From the NCBI GenBank assembly GCA_950022655.1, contig OX465584.1:31190988-31254987 (forward strand): 64,000 bases of DNA, given 5' to 3'. This DNA is from Alentia gelatinosa. Taxonomy: Eukaryota > Annelida > Polychaeta > Phyllodocida > Polynoidae. Below are positions 41,676 to 53,600 of the stretch, piece after piece. Made by a program: the position numbers and the translations under genes. The notes beneath the pieces were generated by a model that did not search any database, was not told the DNA's origin, and worked only from the letters and a program-made list of their open reading frames with translations. Each line of letters opens with the position of its first letter. Position 1 is the stretch's first letter.

Positions 41676-44389
41676 ATGCGTGATCAGCCTCCCACAAACA
41701 CAATTTCATGTAATGAGGGAAAATCGCCTAATATATCAAAATATTACTGGTCCTTCCGCACAGGTTATGAGGCTTCTTGGGGCAATTGGAGGTCGTCTGG
41801 CGATGTGCCAAAACAAATTACTTATCGGTGTCGCTGCATAGTTGCTACGTGCGTACAGACGTGACAGCGTAGAGACCACAGCCTCCACTACGGATATAAA
41901 AAATGTCGTCTGCTGCTGGCGTCGAACATCCATCAAACAAGCCCACGGGATACATAACGATAAAAAGTCCCTTTTGCTATAGAGATAGGCGGCGGCACGT
42001 CCAGGGTACGAACCTAGACCAGCAAGAACTAGTAAATTCAGTCTCTTTTTTCTACACGGGAGAGTCTCATAAGTAGCCACATTACTGTATTTAGAATACA
42101 TTTAGAACCGAAATCTAATCATTAAGTGAATTTCACTAATCTGGATATTTTATAGCTGCCCTATATGCAATGTTGAGACTGGAATGGTGATGTTTTGAAT
42201 ATGTGCTGACGAAACCCCCTCTTGATATTAGATATTGACTTTTTCCATAAACATCAGACTGTGTCCTGTTATTGGCCATTTTGTTTCATGAGAATTATGA
42301 TTTAGTACTGCAGCTCTTGATAAAAGAAGAGCTCTATTTTAGGATCGACCTCGCGCCAATTAAACCAGACAAATCATATTCCAAGATAAAGCTCAAAGCA
42401 TTCAGTTTGAATCAAGCTCACGAAGGGTCATATTTTTTGTAATACTTTTGGTAATATCGGTTTTCATGGCAATATAAAAGATAGGAAGTTTTTGCGTTGT
42501 CATAGCAACCAAATATGTGTTTTGAGAAAGGACCTCAAATTGGAAAGGTTCGTCAAGATCTGTGGCTTATTGCTGCTCTACTAATAGTGATTCTCTCATG
42601 AGTGTGGTTCAAAACCTCTGATAGGCTAGTCATGAAAAGGGGTTGATAAACAAGGAAACATTAAACTAGTCAGTAGATATCCCTTCACCAAACCTGCACT
42701 TTTCACACCCATCAAATATCACCAAACAGAGCCTGACAGGGCTTGACTACTCTACATGAACGAATCAGACAGAGCGGTCAGATTAGGTGAGCGGTAATAG
42801 AGGGTGCAGACGACCGGATGTTGATAGAGATCCGGGTTCTGTCAGCTTTCTGACAGGGTCCCATCACACGCACTGTCTGTGTCAACAACCGGCCGTGCAG
42901 GGCACAGTGCGGGGCTTTGGCGCCCCTGTGGCCGCCAGCTTGGGTTTCCCAGCGGCCTTTGACAACAACAGTCTTTCATTCCCCTCCCATCATCCCCTCT
43001 CATCATGTTCTATGTGCGTGATCTGCTGAATAAACCAAGTGTTGGGTAACGTCTATATGGCATGACACGCGTAGAAGAGTTAATTTTCTGTCAGTATGTC
43101 AGCAACAGTTGCTTCGTAGGTTTTTCTAAAGCATTTTGCCATTAAATGCAACCTGGGTTCTGGGTGCAGAGGACTGATCCTATCCTCAGATCGGAAATGG
43201 CACGGGATCTCAATTATCTCATGTGATATGCCGAACATGTCTTCGGAATACTAGTGAACCAAACCTCACCAACGGGAAACCCCACAATCCGAAATTCAAG
43301 AGTAACCAACTTTTTAGATATTTGAAACAATTGGAATTTTGAATTTTTACATTGTCGCAATGGAAATATTCCAACAAGAGGACAAGAAAAAAGTCCCACC
43401 ACATTCTATAAAATATCAATTATCGCAATAGCTCAAATTGACGTTTAAAAAGTTAACTACGCAGTAAACACATTTGGCGGGAAAGCGCTGAGGGTCTTTA
43501 TACATTAGGGTCGTATGGAACTGTGTCCTGGCAGGTCAAGGCTGGATTCTTGTCGCGGCGTAAGTGGCTTCCCGCCGCCAAGCACGGTCTAATGGCATGT
43601 GACCTAATGAAAGGCATAATGGCCTGCATTAGGGAGAAACACATGCTCAATCTGCTGCCCACCTAGGCGTAATACGACCCTCCAGGTTATGCAAGCGTGA
43701 AGACCGCGCATCAGAGACGGAAAGGTCCAGAGGGGAATCGAGTATTATTTTCCTATGGCTGTATCAACTACGTATACCGCCCACTTCTACTCATGACGTC
43801 TTTATTACGGTAGGCCATATAGGTGTTTTACTTAGGAATAATGGAGACTTTATGTTACCCTTTTGGTGATGTCCACTGATAGACAGGCAATGCAACCTTT
43901 TATTGAATCGATCATGAACCATATCCGTTCGACATTACGCGAGCTATTTCAGTATATTCCATATAGTTAACATTTTTGTTTGCTCCATGCGTCTTTCTTC
44001 TATCACAATCCATGAAAAGCCTAGATGAAGAAGCTTGTGAAAAAGGAATGCCTTTGAGAGGGTTTTCTGTCCATAACCAATTCTCAGAAATATCCCAAAT
44101 CGCCATGGAAACAGAGATTAAGTATTACAGGCCCATTATCCTTGGCCCAGCCTCTTTTTAACTGATCAGAAATGGCAGTGCTTTGAACGCATAGGAGGGG
44201 CGGGAGAGGCTTTTTACTAGATTAGTGTTCGCTGAAGACTCAATTAAGGATTCCAATCACAAGCACACGGGGCGTCCTCTCTGTCCACACACACACATTC
44301 TGCGACCGACGCATGAGCTCCTAGTGTCTGTTTTAAATCGTTGTCAAGAATCCCAATCATCAGCAGAGGCACTTCCTAAAAGAAGTGAG
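41676..44389. other. Gene-free stretch
   Basis: A minus-strand segment near 41980-42030 reads ctggtctaggttcgtaccctg, which resembles the B-box end of tRNA-derived SINEs, but no A-box or tail was found. A CpG-richer part lies at 42780-42960. A cluster of homeodomain-type sites is listed separately. Confidence 0.35.
43589..43633. promoter_or_regulatory. Cluster of homeodomain-type core sites
   Basis: Within 45 bp there are four TAATG/CATTA cores: ctaatggc at 43589, ctaatgaa at 43604, ataatggc at 43616 and gcattagg at 43627. They are spaced about 11-15 bp apart, in a moderately GC-rich context. Spacing near one helical turn suggests a possible enhancer. Motif evidence only. Confidence 0.3.
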
Positions 44390-44775
44390 TGGAGTTTTGA
44401 GAAGGACAGAGCAAGAAGAAGAGATAGAAAGGCAGAGATGAAGGAAGTGGGCAGGGACCGAAATATATCCAGAGAGCACCAGACAGAATTGAGACAGTTA
44501 GATAGATAGAGAGAGACAATGAGAAAAGGGACGGATGGAGAGAAATTGAGAAACAGAGAGAGAGAGTACATACGGAGAAGAGAGTAAGGACAAAAAGTGG
44601 AAGAGAAAGAGAGAAAGGCAGATAGAGCAGAGACAGAAAGGGAGAATGGATGAGAAAAAGATACAGAAAGGGTTAGAGAGAAACGTTAAGACAGAAAGAC
44701 ATACTCAGATACAAAGCAGGCCCTAGACAGATAAACAGAGAGACAGAGGCGGTAACGGAGGAAGGAAGAGAAAGA
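44390..44775. repeat. Long purine-rich (GA) tract
   Basis: Nearly 400 bp dominated by A and G on the plus strand (agagagaaagagag, gacagaaag, gatagatagagagag), with few pyrimidines. It may form triplex DNA. The charged frames through it (Arg/Glu-rich plus, Ser/Leu-rich minus) are artefacts. Confidence 0.85.
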
Positions 44776-44929
44776 TATCTAGACTTAGACAGTGTAGTTT
44801 TAATAGATAGCATCATGGTCCCACAGCCACCCTCCCTCCCATCAGACATCTCACGTTGGATCAATAAAAGGGAATGGAACTGCGAAGTAAAGTGAACTGC
44901 ACGACTCTAAGCCGCTGGCACGGTTTGAT

Positions 44930-45080
44930 CGTGTGAGTGGAACACGTAAATGTCTGGAGACGCCCGACGCCATATTGGGCTGAGCCCTGCGTCTGAGCGC
45001 AGTGTCTCCCTCTTACGTCACTTGTGAGAATCAGCGGGACGCCGCCGTCTGGAGGCGGGAGTCTCGCATCAGACAGTGAG
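44930..45080 (+). promoter_or_regulatory. CpG-rich candidate promoter/first exon with donor
   Basis: A CpG-rich islet with gacgccatattggg (YY1-like), cttacgtcac (CRE half-site type) and, at the right end, cagacagtgagtac, which offers a consensus donor ACA|GTGAGT near 45075. It has the form of a non-coding first exon on the plus strand. No coding frame is visible. Confidence 0.25.
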
Positions 45081-46711
45081 TACGGGCACGCGTGAACCCA
45101 TATCTACCTGCAGTGTTAAAGTAACCGCATACTGACCACTCATATCATCGTGTCAGTACCATCCTTTTGCTTTAATTCGATTGACTGAAACGTTGGCATC
45201 ACATTAAATCCCCGGCTACATGTGATATGAATCTTAAGGCTTTACATTTAAAAAGCATTTATAGAGCACAAATAAACAGATTGTTGGAGACAAAGGTCTT
45301 GATACATAAGTCTACCTAGATGTATTCATTTATTATTCTTGAAATGCATAAATGTGCTAGTTCATCAATTACTTTTCTTTGATTACTATCCTTGGACAAC
45401 TACATATCGTGCATTACGATATGCATTGTCAATATACATGGAAAGGAAATACAATGTACTCATAATTCTCAAAACAAAATCAAAGGATTTAAACAAATTT
45501 AAACATTCTGTATCACTTCATGTTTTTATGTTAATCAGTCTAAGACTTGAAAATAGAAGTCCTGGCAGGCAGATTATTCAATTCAATATACATATATATA
45601 TATAAATATACATATTGGGTTTCCGTACCTAATTGTGTGTGTCTGATGACTTATCGATTATGTTGAACGTCCTTGAAAGAACTTCTTTTATGACAAGAAA
45701 AATAAGCAATAAAAAAGCTGATTTTTTTTGTATAAGGGATTGATGAACTTCCTTTCCCTTTAGATTTTACTTTAAGATTGATACGGAATATTGTATAGAT
45801 GATTTGTTAGAGTTAAATAGTTTCATATATTTTCAACTGAAACAAATCTTTTATCCAATCTTTCAAATAATGTAGCTGTCTAATAGGCCTCTGCCGGTTT
45901 AGACCAGTCCATGTTTCCTCATGAGTTCTAAGAACATAACCAGTAGTAAAGAACTCTTTCTATGTTCCTCGAATAACGGGAATAGAATCTACTCATATAA
46001 AGAACCTAGTGTAAAAACAATATGATTGATGATAAATTGGGGAGTAGTATTATGATGAGTATCATTTATAATCGTTAAATCACTACTGTCTTATATCGTT
46101 ATCATTAGTCAAATTTATAAACACTCACTGAAAACGTTTTCAAGACTGAAAAACCTTAAAGAAGACTCAAACGGTAGATGACATTCTGTGTCGGTAATCA
46201 CATTAGAGAACACATACAAATCTTTTAGGTACTAGATCTGAATGTTAACTCCTTTTCTTTCATGACTGAATGAATTAGGAAGAACTTGTCTGCATGGTTT
46301 TTTTTTAAAGCAATGAACCTAGTTCATAATCTATATCAAATTAAGATGGCATGACTTCCGGCCAAAGTGATTCCCGTTAGTTAGTTTGGCATGGCTAAAC
46401 GATTATCATGGTCACTGCTGGTTTATAGCGTTGAACCGGGAGATATTGGGTTCTTATTGATGGGATGGAAGTTGTGGTTTGTTAAATAAATACCCCGGGA
46501 ACCTGGTAATAGGGTACGATGGATTATCCCATATTTCCCGAGGGTTTGCTAAAAGGTAGTATGACCTTCAGGCCATCACTCCTGCGTGGCCAGTGTTTGC
46601 ATTGCGTATTGTATTTTGTATACCCTTAGATAAACCGGATTCGTCTATGTATAACATTAATATTGTGTTAAGGATATATGATATGCAACCTCATTTGACC
46701 CTTTTTACCTG
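45081..46711. other. Gene-free stretch
   Basis: AT-rich and unremarkable, with a short (TA)n at 45590-45605. A part near 46380-46560 is GC-richer but shows no motif I can name. Confidence 0.45.
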
Positions 46712-47156
46712 TAACCCTGCGTTTACACTAGACGACTGAAAACATGACGACTGTAGATCATCTGAGGAAGAATCGTGAGGTGGTGCTCTCAGAGAAAAAA
46801 AAAAACGTTACAAGAACCTTCGACCCAAGAATTGTGTTCACACTAGACGATTCATAAAAGTCCAAATGAGTCTCGTCCATTCAATATCCAGTGGTACTGA
46901 CTAGTTCTTGCTGTTCACCTATGGTGGTAACGCACGTATATGATCGTCTAAGGGTTAAGCCTGCCTAAACTTCAGTTGAATGTGTGCATTTCCCATTGGC
47001 AAATCGCAGATAAAAAGAGTTAAGTCAGAAATCGTGACCGTGGACTAGAACACACGGTTTAGGCCAAATTGTGACCTGGCGTTTACACTAGACGCTAAAT
47101 AGTCAGATGGTGCCAAAGATCGTCACCAATAATTGTCTAGTGTAAATGTCAGGTTA
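46712..47156. mobile_element. Inverted-repeat DNA element, family D
   Basis: About 445 bp bounded by taaccctgcgtttacactag plus acgact at the left and the complement of taacctgacatttacactag plus acaatt at the right, giving 26-bp imperfect inverted termini. The terminal motif is repeated inside: ttcacactagacgattc near 46846 and gcgtttacactagacgct near 47080. Subterminal repeats of this sort are typical of transposase-binding sites. No clear target duplication was seen. Non-coding. Confidence 0.68.
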
Positions 47157-47500
47157 GTCTTGCCTCTACTTCTTCACATTATTTTGGATTGGAATACGAA
47201 GGCGATTGTGTGATGGTTAGAGTTGCGTTTCTACTTCTTAGTACTTCGACATAAAGTAGCAACATCAGCTATACCTACACTCACCTGCTAAGACCTGGAG
47301 CGAATGAGATTTCAATATATTATAATCTTATAACCTGAAATAAAAAATCGTTTAAAAACGTATGAAATCAGAATAATAGTCAAGGCTGACTCAGAGTGAA
47401 GAAATACGCCTCTGTATATGAGAGCTCTTCTTATGTGTAATCTTTTATGGACATCAACATGACCGGAATATCAACTTGACCTCGGAATATCCGTCATCTT
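47157..47500. other. Gene-free stretch
   Basis: Nothing supported. Confidence 0.5.
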
Positions 47501-47800
47501 TGACAGGGCTCGTATTGTGACGGGAACAGTTGACTGCTCTGTGATTGGTCGTCAGCGTCACGTGGTCACGCTTAGGTCGTCTGCTCATTTGCCGCAGACG
47601 CCGGTCACATGACCATGGCCGCGTCTCTCTGTAGCGTTGTAAACAAGTGTGACGTCAATGGGGCAGGCTCTGTGATGGAGTACCTGCTACGTCCGCGTCC
47701 AAACAACAGCCTACTTGTGAATCTAGACCACGCGAGACTCACGCGAGATGAGGGCAGATCGGGGGCAGACGAAGACGTCACGCCAATTGTGTTGTAAAGT
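47501..47800. promoter_or_regulatory. CpG-rich islet, candidate promoter
   Basis: Contains an inverted CCAAT box (gtgattggtcg), an E-box in gtcacgtggtcac, a CRE (gtgacgtcaatg near 47650) and several CpGs. A 62-codon frame begins at an ATG at 47609 (MTMAASLCSVVNKCDVNGAG ...) in fair context, but it has no family match and no donor was chosen. It is either a regulatory islet or a small unrecognised exon. Confidence 0.25.
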
Positions 47801-48759
47801 AGTATTCCCTTTAGGAAAAGAAAACATAAGAAGGCTAATGGAAATCTAAGTGTACTCTGTGCACAGATGGGAAAACAGCCATTTTGTATAGATAGGTGCG
47901 TGCAGCAGGTTATGAATCCTAAAATATTTCCAATGTCAGATATTGATATTTATGATCTGAGACTTTGGGAACTTATAATTACAGAAGGGTAATCCAGAAC
48001 CACCAAATGCGTGGATTGTATGAACGCCCAGAAAAATTGAATATAGAATTCGACGGAGTTGAGACTTATAATAACCAAGCTGATGAAACTTAAAATCAGA
48101 CTGACAAACATTGAACTGCTCATCGACAAGAGTATGTCCATGTCACGAAAAGAGATATTATTATATACCCGTGGGTGAATGGGTCACTTTTACTGACCAG
48201 GAGTAAAGATTCCGTTCGTTAAGTTCTGAGTCATACGTCCTTCCATGCCACGCGACCACTGCCATTCTTGAAAAAGTGAGTTCTAAGATTGTAAGATGGC
48301 ATTTTTTAATATTTCTAGGTATATGATGATAGGAAGAAGAGATAGTGAGTGTACCTGAATCGACTGCTTACTGACAAGTCCATGTGAATGTACGTGTACA
48401 TGTATATGTCCGTGTCACGAAAAGAGATATTAACTGAAATAAATATAAATCGAAAGTTGACATCATAGGCACGGTTTAGAATTTTATTTTATACACCAAT
48501 AATTCAAGGGGACCCTGAATTGTCAACAAAGCATAAATACTCTTTTTATTGAGAATTCCTTCGGGGTGTGTGTAGCAGCGTAAAAAAACTAACATCGATT
48601 TTTCTAAAAGCGCATTGTATTGATTATTTTCTTTGAGAATAACAGGTTAGGTGTAGGAATGTTTATAACGCAAGTTTGAAGTGTTCATGACGCAGGTCTC
48701 CTAGAGTCCAGCGCCTGCCGGGCACGGCTAATCAAACAGCAGTCAGCGTGACTTGCATA
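47801..48759. repeat. AT-rich stretch with a 29-bp direct repeat
   Basis: A block reading tatgtccatgtcacgaaaag then agatatta occurs near 48133 and again near 48404 (tatgtccgtgtcacgaaaag, agatatta), one mismatch apart and about 270 bp from each other. The sequence between and around them shows no termini or coding logic. Confidence 0.45.
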
Positions 48760-49420
48760 TAGACACCACTGCCAGCCCTTACCTCACCTCCCTTTCTCGT
48801 TTCTTAAACCTCACCCCTCCATATTACACTCATCCCACCACGTAGAACCATGCACCTTCATAAACACGATGTTCCAACCGCCTGTCGTCTACTGGTTTCT
48901 AACTGACTCACCACCCCACATGTACCGCCATCCACTGTCTGCCACCCACAAGTCTATCCTACTGCCCACTACACACCTACTAGCGAGTCACTGCCGCCTA
49001 GTTATTGACTCTCTATACTTTACAATCACCTTTGGTAGCCATCCACTTCCTGGTAGCTGTTGTTTGCTGCTTTCAGGCACCCATAGTACACCACCCACTG
49101 CTGCCTGGTATCGTCTACCGGCCAGAATTCACGAGAAGATGCTATCTACGGCCAGCTGGTACTTACTGCTGTCTACGATTAAGTGTGAGGCACCAACCCA
49201 TGCCACCTTAAACCCACAAGGGCCTCTTCCCCAGTAGTACCTTCTGCCCCCATTACCCATAACCTGCTACTTGCTACCATTTACTACCAACCATTACCCA
49301 TGGTTACTACCACCCATTATTCATTACCAGCTGTGATCCACTACCTGCTGTGATCCACTATTAGCCATTATCTAGTGTCAGCTGGCACGCACTTCCACCT
49401 ACCATAGGCACTGTTACATG
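48760..49420. repeat. Low-complexity CCAC/TACC-rich region
   Basis: Pyrimidine/C-A-rich sequence with scattered accacc, ctactgcccac and cattaccca units, including two copies of tgtgatccactacctgctg-like sequence near 49333-49361. Diffuse simple-sequence DNA. The 122-codon plus-strand frame at 48869-49237 is a composition artefact. Confidence 0.5.
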
Positions 49421-50491
49421 ATACCCACTGTCGGCTTCCAGTAACGATAACACATTCCACTAATACTGACCATTGCCTACCTATCCCTAGGACCAATCAT
49501 TCTAAACCCCTCTATTTTCAGATAACACCAGCTTCTATCTATCTCAATTGAAGTAACAAATGACACTATGAACAGTGTTTAAAAAGAAAAAATATAGATA
49601 GTTGTTCCCCTATTATTGCAGCATGTCCCAATCGCCTATGATAGCGATGCTTTAAATATCCATTGAACCCAGGATTCTCTTGTAATATAGACTGAATAGG
49701 TTAGAATGAAAATGTAGATAAAAAGGTGAAAATTCCTAGTCGTATCACTATAGCTACCCCAGCACACCAGTGGTGTCAGACTCATTAATCTGTGTTTACA
49801 ATGAAAGTCGTCAGGGCGCCACCATCTACTCCACGGTCGTCTGCGCATGCGTTAGTCGTGTGTTGTACTTGTAAATCACGTGACCAGGGAAATACCAACA
49901 GATGTTCCGTTCGCACTTGTCGTTACACGCGTTCTACTTATGGCGCGTCTCACCTGGCAAGAGACGCCGCACGCAGCGTTCCATAGCGGCTACTTCCGGT
50001 GACTCTTTTTCCCTCCTTTCATGTTGGTGGAGAGTGATAAATTCCCACACGCCTGCCCATCCATAGACCCACACCCCTGTCAGACCTATATCCGTGCACA
50101 TACATTCACACCTACCCTCACCCGCATGTACAAGAACATACACAAGAACATATAATACTCACGCCGAAACACCTTAAAACACGCATAAATGCACTTATCT
50201 ACACACACGCATTTATAAACACCCATGCACAAACACCTACGTACATGGGCCAGTTGGTGTTTGTATTGATCGGCGGTCTGACCTTCAAGAGTCCGGTACC
50301 GTCGCCGTGACGTGGCTATGACGTAGTTGTAGCTGGTTGGCCGGATGTACAGCAGCGGTTGGTCGGGGTGCTGGTTGGGACTCGGGTGTGTTGGCGCGGG
50401 GCCTTGACTGGGCCGGTCGTGGGAGGCAAGGAGATAGGGCTGTGGACATAGGGCCTGTCGGTGGGCGGGGGCGTTTTCGGTATGTGTACTC
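49421..50491. promoter_or_regulatory. Mostly gene-free; candidate promoter islet at 49790-50000
   Basis: Within a CpG-richer islet a perfect NRF-1-type TGCGCATGCG (49842-49851) and an ETS-type ACTTCCGGT (49992-50000) lie about 150 bp apart, the motif pair common in TATA-less animal promoters. A CACGTG-like tcacgtgacc lies between them. No exon can be assigned. The rest is C/A-rich simple sequence. Confidence 0.25.
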
Positions 50492-50627
50492 GGTGGGTGG
50501 GTGGGTGGGTGGGTGGGTGGGTGTTTTGGCGGGTGGGTGGGTGGGTGGGTGGGTGGGTGGGTGGGTGGGTGGGTGAGTGGGTGGGTGGGTGGGTGGGTGA
50601 GTGGGTGGGTGGGTGGGTGGGTGGGGG
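50492..50627 (+). repeat. (GGGT)n microsatellite, G-quadruplex-prone
   Basis: About 135 bp of nearly perfect gggt units, broken by a ttttggc at 50523-50531 and a few a substitutions. Many consecutive G3 runs with one-base loops on the plus strand favour quadruplex formation. Tyr/Gly/Trp- or Pro/Thr/His-rich frames of up to 181 codons across it are artefacts. Confidence 0.95.
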
Positions 50628-53600
50628 ACATTCAAGAGGACCTGCTCAGATCGGAGGCTCAATCGATTGAAGGTCAAGGTCAGTGTAAAGTCCCCACGCA
50701 CACATGATAGCACGACCGGAAAGGCTGCTCAACCGCAGACCAGATGTGAAGAGGGGAAGGGGAGTCGGGGAGCTATGCGATCGGCTGGGCGGAACAAAAA
50801 TCGGTCACTTGTCAACATGAAACTCGGTTAGGGTCGCTCCGGACAGTAAGCATTGAGATCAACACTCGTAAACACTGAACCACAAGCAGTGTCCTATAAT
50901 CAATAGCGGCGCAGACCTGCCCTCGGCCTGCCCACCTATTCCAGCTACGGATCAGGGAATGAACAGAGGCGGATTAAGAGATGAGCAGTCAAGGACGATG
51001 TGGAACGCGGACCAGCTACACCCAACAGCCTTGATGATGATTACTCTTTTAAGCCAATGGCACACTTATACTGGCGAATGATGTCTGTCTGTCGGAGGAA
51101 CGGCTTGCGGGGACACGACCAGACAACCGATTCTCATTTTCAAACATGTATTCGAAATTTCTGGTTTCCACATATATGTCTGCATAGAAATTGCATATGG
51201 TCCCATTACGAAATGCAGATTAAAGTGAAGAGAAGGGTAAAAGTCAGTTGTAGTAATAAGTAATAAGTTTTAGTTATAAATAAAAAGAAGAGAAAACAAA
51301 CTGGCTGCATTTCTCAGAGTGAATATACTATCTGTAACTAGTTCATGATGTAAATATACCTCGCAGTTTTAAATCGGCGAAATTTAGTCTTACCCTATGA
51401 TAATATCTTGATTAACATGCAGAAAGAGTTGTATATTCAAGCAATGAAAAGGGGGGTCATTTTCTAATGATCCTTTAAGTGTGCTTATTAATTAGAAAGA
51501 AAGCCGTGTATTGCTGAGAACGTATTTTATATTATGTGCAATTGAGAAGAGAGCATCACTATTATAGTTTCTTTACCCGAGATTGGTACAGAGTGTGCGT
51601 GCGTGCGAGGGAGGGGGTTCTTTGTTCTGGTAGATGTGTTTTCGTCCTGGCAGAGCATGATGCACAGCTCACCCATTTAAAAGCCATCGGTGGGCGAACA
51701 GTGAGCGATAACGCAGCAGATTGGTTCGGGTGGGCGCCTGGATTGGGTCGGGAACCAGCGCGAGACTCGCTTGGGGGTTTAGCGCGGGATGTAGACCCGA
51801 GTTGAAGCGCGAGCGGCTCACGTGATTGCTTAAGTGGTTTATTGCCTGCTGACCCTATGCTTGCCGAACTAATCTCTCCTGAACACTCGTCGCAGACACA
51901 TCCACCCTCGTCCGCCTATCCAATTAACCAGTTCTCCGAGTCTCTTACAAACTGGTCCGAAACTGTTCCTTGCTGTCCCCCACCCTCTGCCATAAAGTCA
52001 GGGCACAGTTTCCGCTAGTTCACTCCAATTGTTTTTAAATGAGGTCAATATGATATCTTATTTTGTACCTATATATGGTTAATTATGTGTATTTTTCCTT
52101 GGTTTATTATTTCGTTAATACCGCGGTCATTTCCGAAATATTTCAAAGAAATGCATTATTTTGTCAAAAAATAAAATGTCATTTATTATACGTGGTTGAT
52201 TTTCTATTGTAACGGATGGGAACTGTATCCTCATGCATTCATAGTATGGTATAACTGTGTAATAGTTATTACAACAGCTGACGTATTCTGAACAGTTAAC
52301 TGGAACCGTTTTCTCCATTTTCATATTTACCTTTCATTGATCCACTATTGACTCCGATCCAGATACACCACGAGGTGATGCACGACTAGAATATGCTTGC
52401 TTTGTGAGTGTTACAGTGAAGGGTTAATGTCATTGCTTGATGTAAACAAGGCCCTTGCACCTGTGGAATGAGCATTTTTGTCCGATCACCGGAGCATCTT
52501 CCACGACACAACACTGTCTGCGATGAAGTATGTCCCGCTCGTTGCAATAGCCTTCTTGCCTATCAAAGAAGGAACCCTCAGTATTAAGATTTCTTGCATC
52601 CGAAATTGTTTCGTTTTAATTTTTCACTTTGTGGGATATTGAATTCTTACCACGGTAATGAATAGGATAAACAGAATGTGTAAGGACAGAATGAAATACT
52701 CAAGCCGTGCTGAACTCTTGACTTCTTGGCTGTCATGTTTATGTGCCCTGATTACTGACAGAAAGCAGGAAATCATGATATTATGATTTAATTGACTGCT
52801 TGAAAAGAGGTATGTAGGATGGACTTGATTACTAAAGTGGATGGGTGAGAAAGGAGGTGGCCTGTAACGTGATGTAGCTAGCATACAGCTGGGAGAGAAA
52901 GAGAGGGCCTAGCTGGCTGGCAGGGCAGATAGATCAGGTTGGATGGGCAGAGAGGAAGAAGTAGGCAGAGCAGGTATCTCTTACAGAATATACTCAAAAA
53001 CACACACAGAATATTGCTCGTGGAGCTGGCTCCCCCTGGTAAACAGGATCATTGAATGACTCATGTCAACTTCATTATATCGTCGTGTGTTTGTTTTCAG
53101 TCGTTATTATGATGTGTCAGATGTAAAGTATAATACCTTCTTTTATGGCGCTATGCCAGACAGATAAACGACATCGTCCATAAACCACCATCATGTTGAT
53201 TAGATCAGTGATTGAGCCACACACCTGTTTTTATGTTTGTATTCATGTTCTGTTATTTTTAGCTATTACTCTATACTCTGAAGGTTTTCCTAACGCATTC
53301 ATGTAGAAGCTCAGCACTGCTAGTAATTTGAGTAATGTCTCCTGAGGTTGGAACTGATCCGATTTCCACTGGTATTCAAATTCATTGCCTTGGGATTTCT
53401 TTTCCTTTTACTTTCACCATCGGTAATAATATCCCATTAAAGATATAGGGACTTTATTGAATGTACAATAAATCACTCTTCATTCTTTTTGCTATGTCTG
53501 ACTAAATGGATGTAACCAATTATTTGTTTGCATTTAGCAATATGCATTTTTAGCAATATGCTTTGCATGGCATTTTGAGAAGTCAAGTCCTTAACAGTTA

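Noticed and set aside
41736..42101. 121-codon minus frame and a B-box-like ctaggttcgtaccctg
   Set aside because: Could be a tRNA-derived SINE, but there is no A-box, no cloverleaf and no tail, so neither a SINE nor a tRNA is called.
42600..42620. GGTTCAAAACC, a match to the tRNA B-box
   Set aside because: No A-box at the right distance and no acceptor stem pairing.
48869..49237. 122-codon plus frame rich in His/Pro/Ser/Thr
   Set aside because: It follows the low-complexity CCAC/TACC sequence and is open in a second frame as well.
50086..50713. Open frames of 142-181 codons rich in Pro-Thr-His (minus) and Gly-Trp-Val (plus)
   Set aside because: They are direct translations of the (GGGT)n repeat in several frames on both strands.
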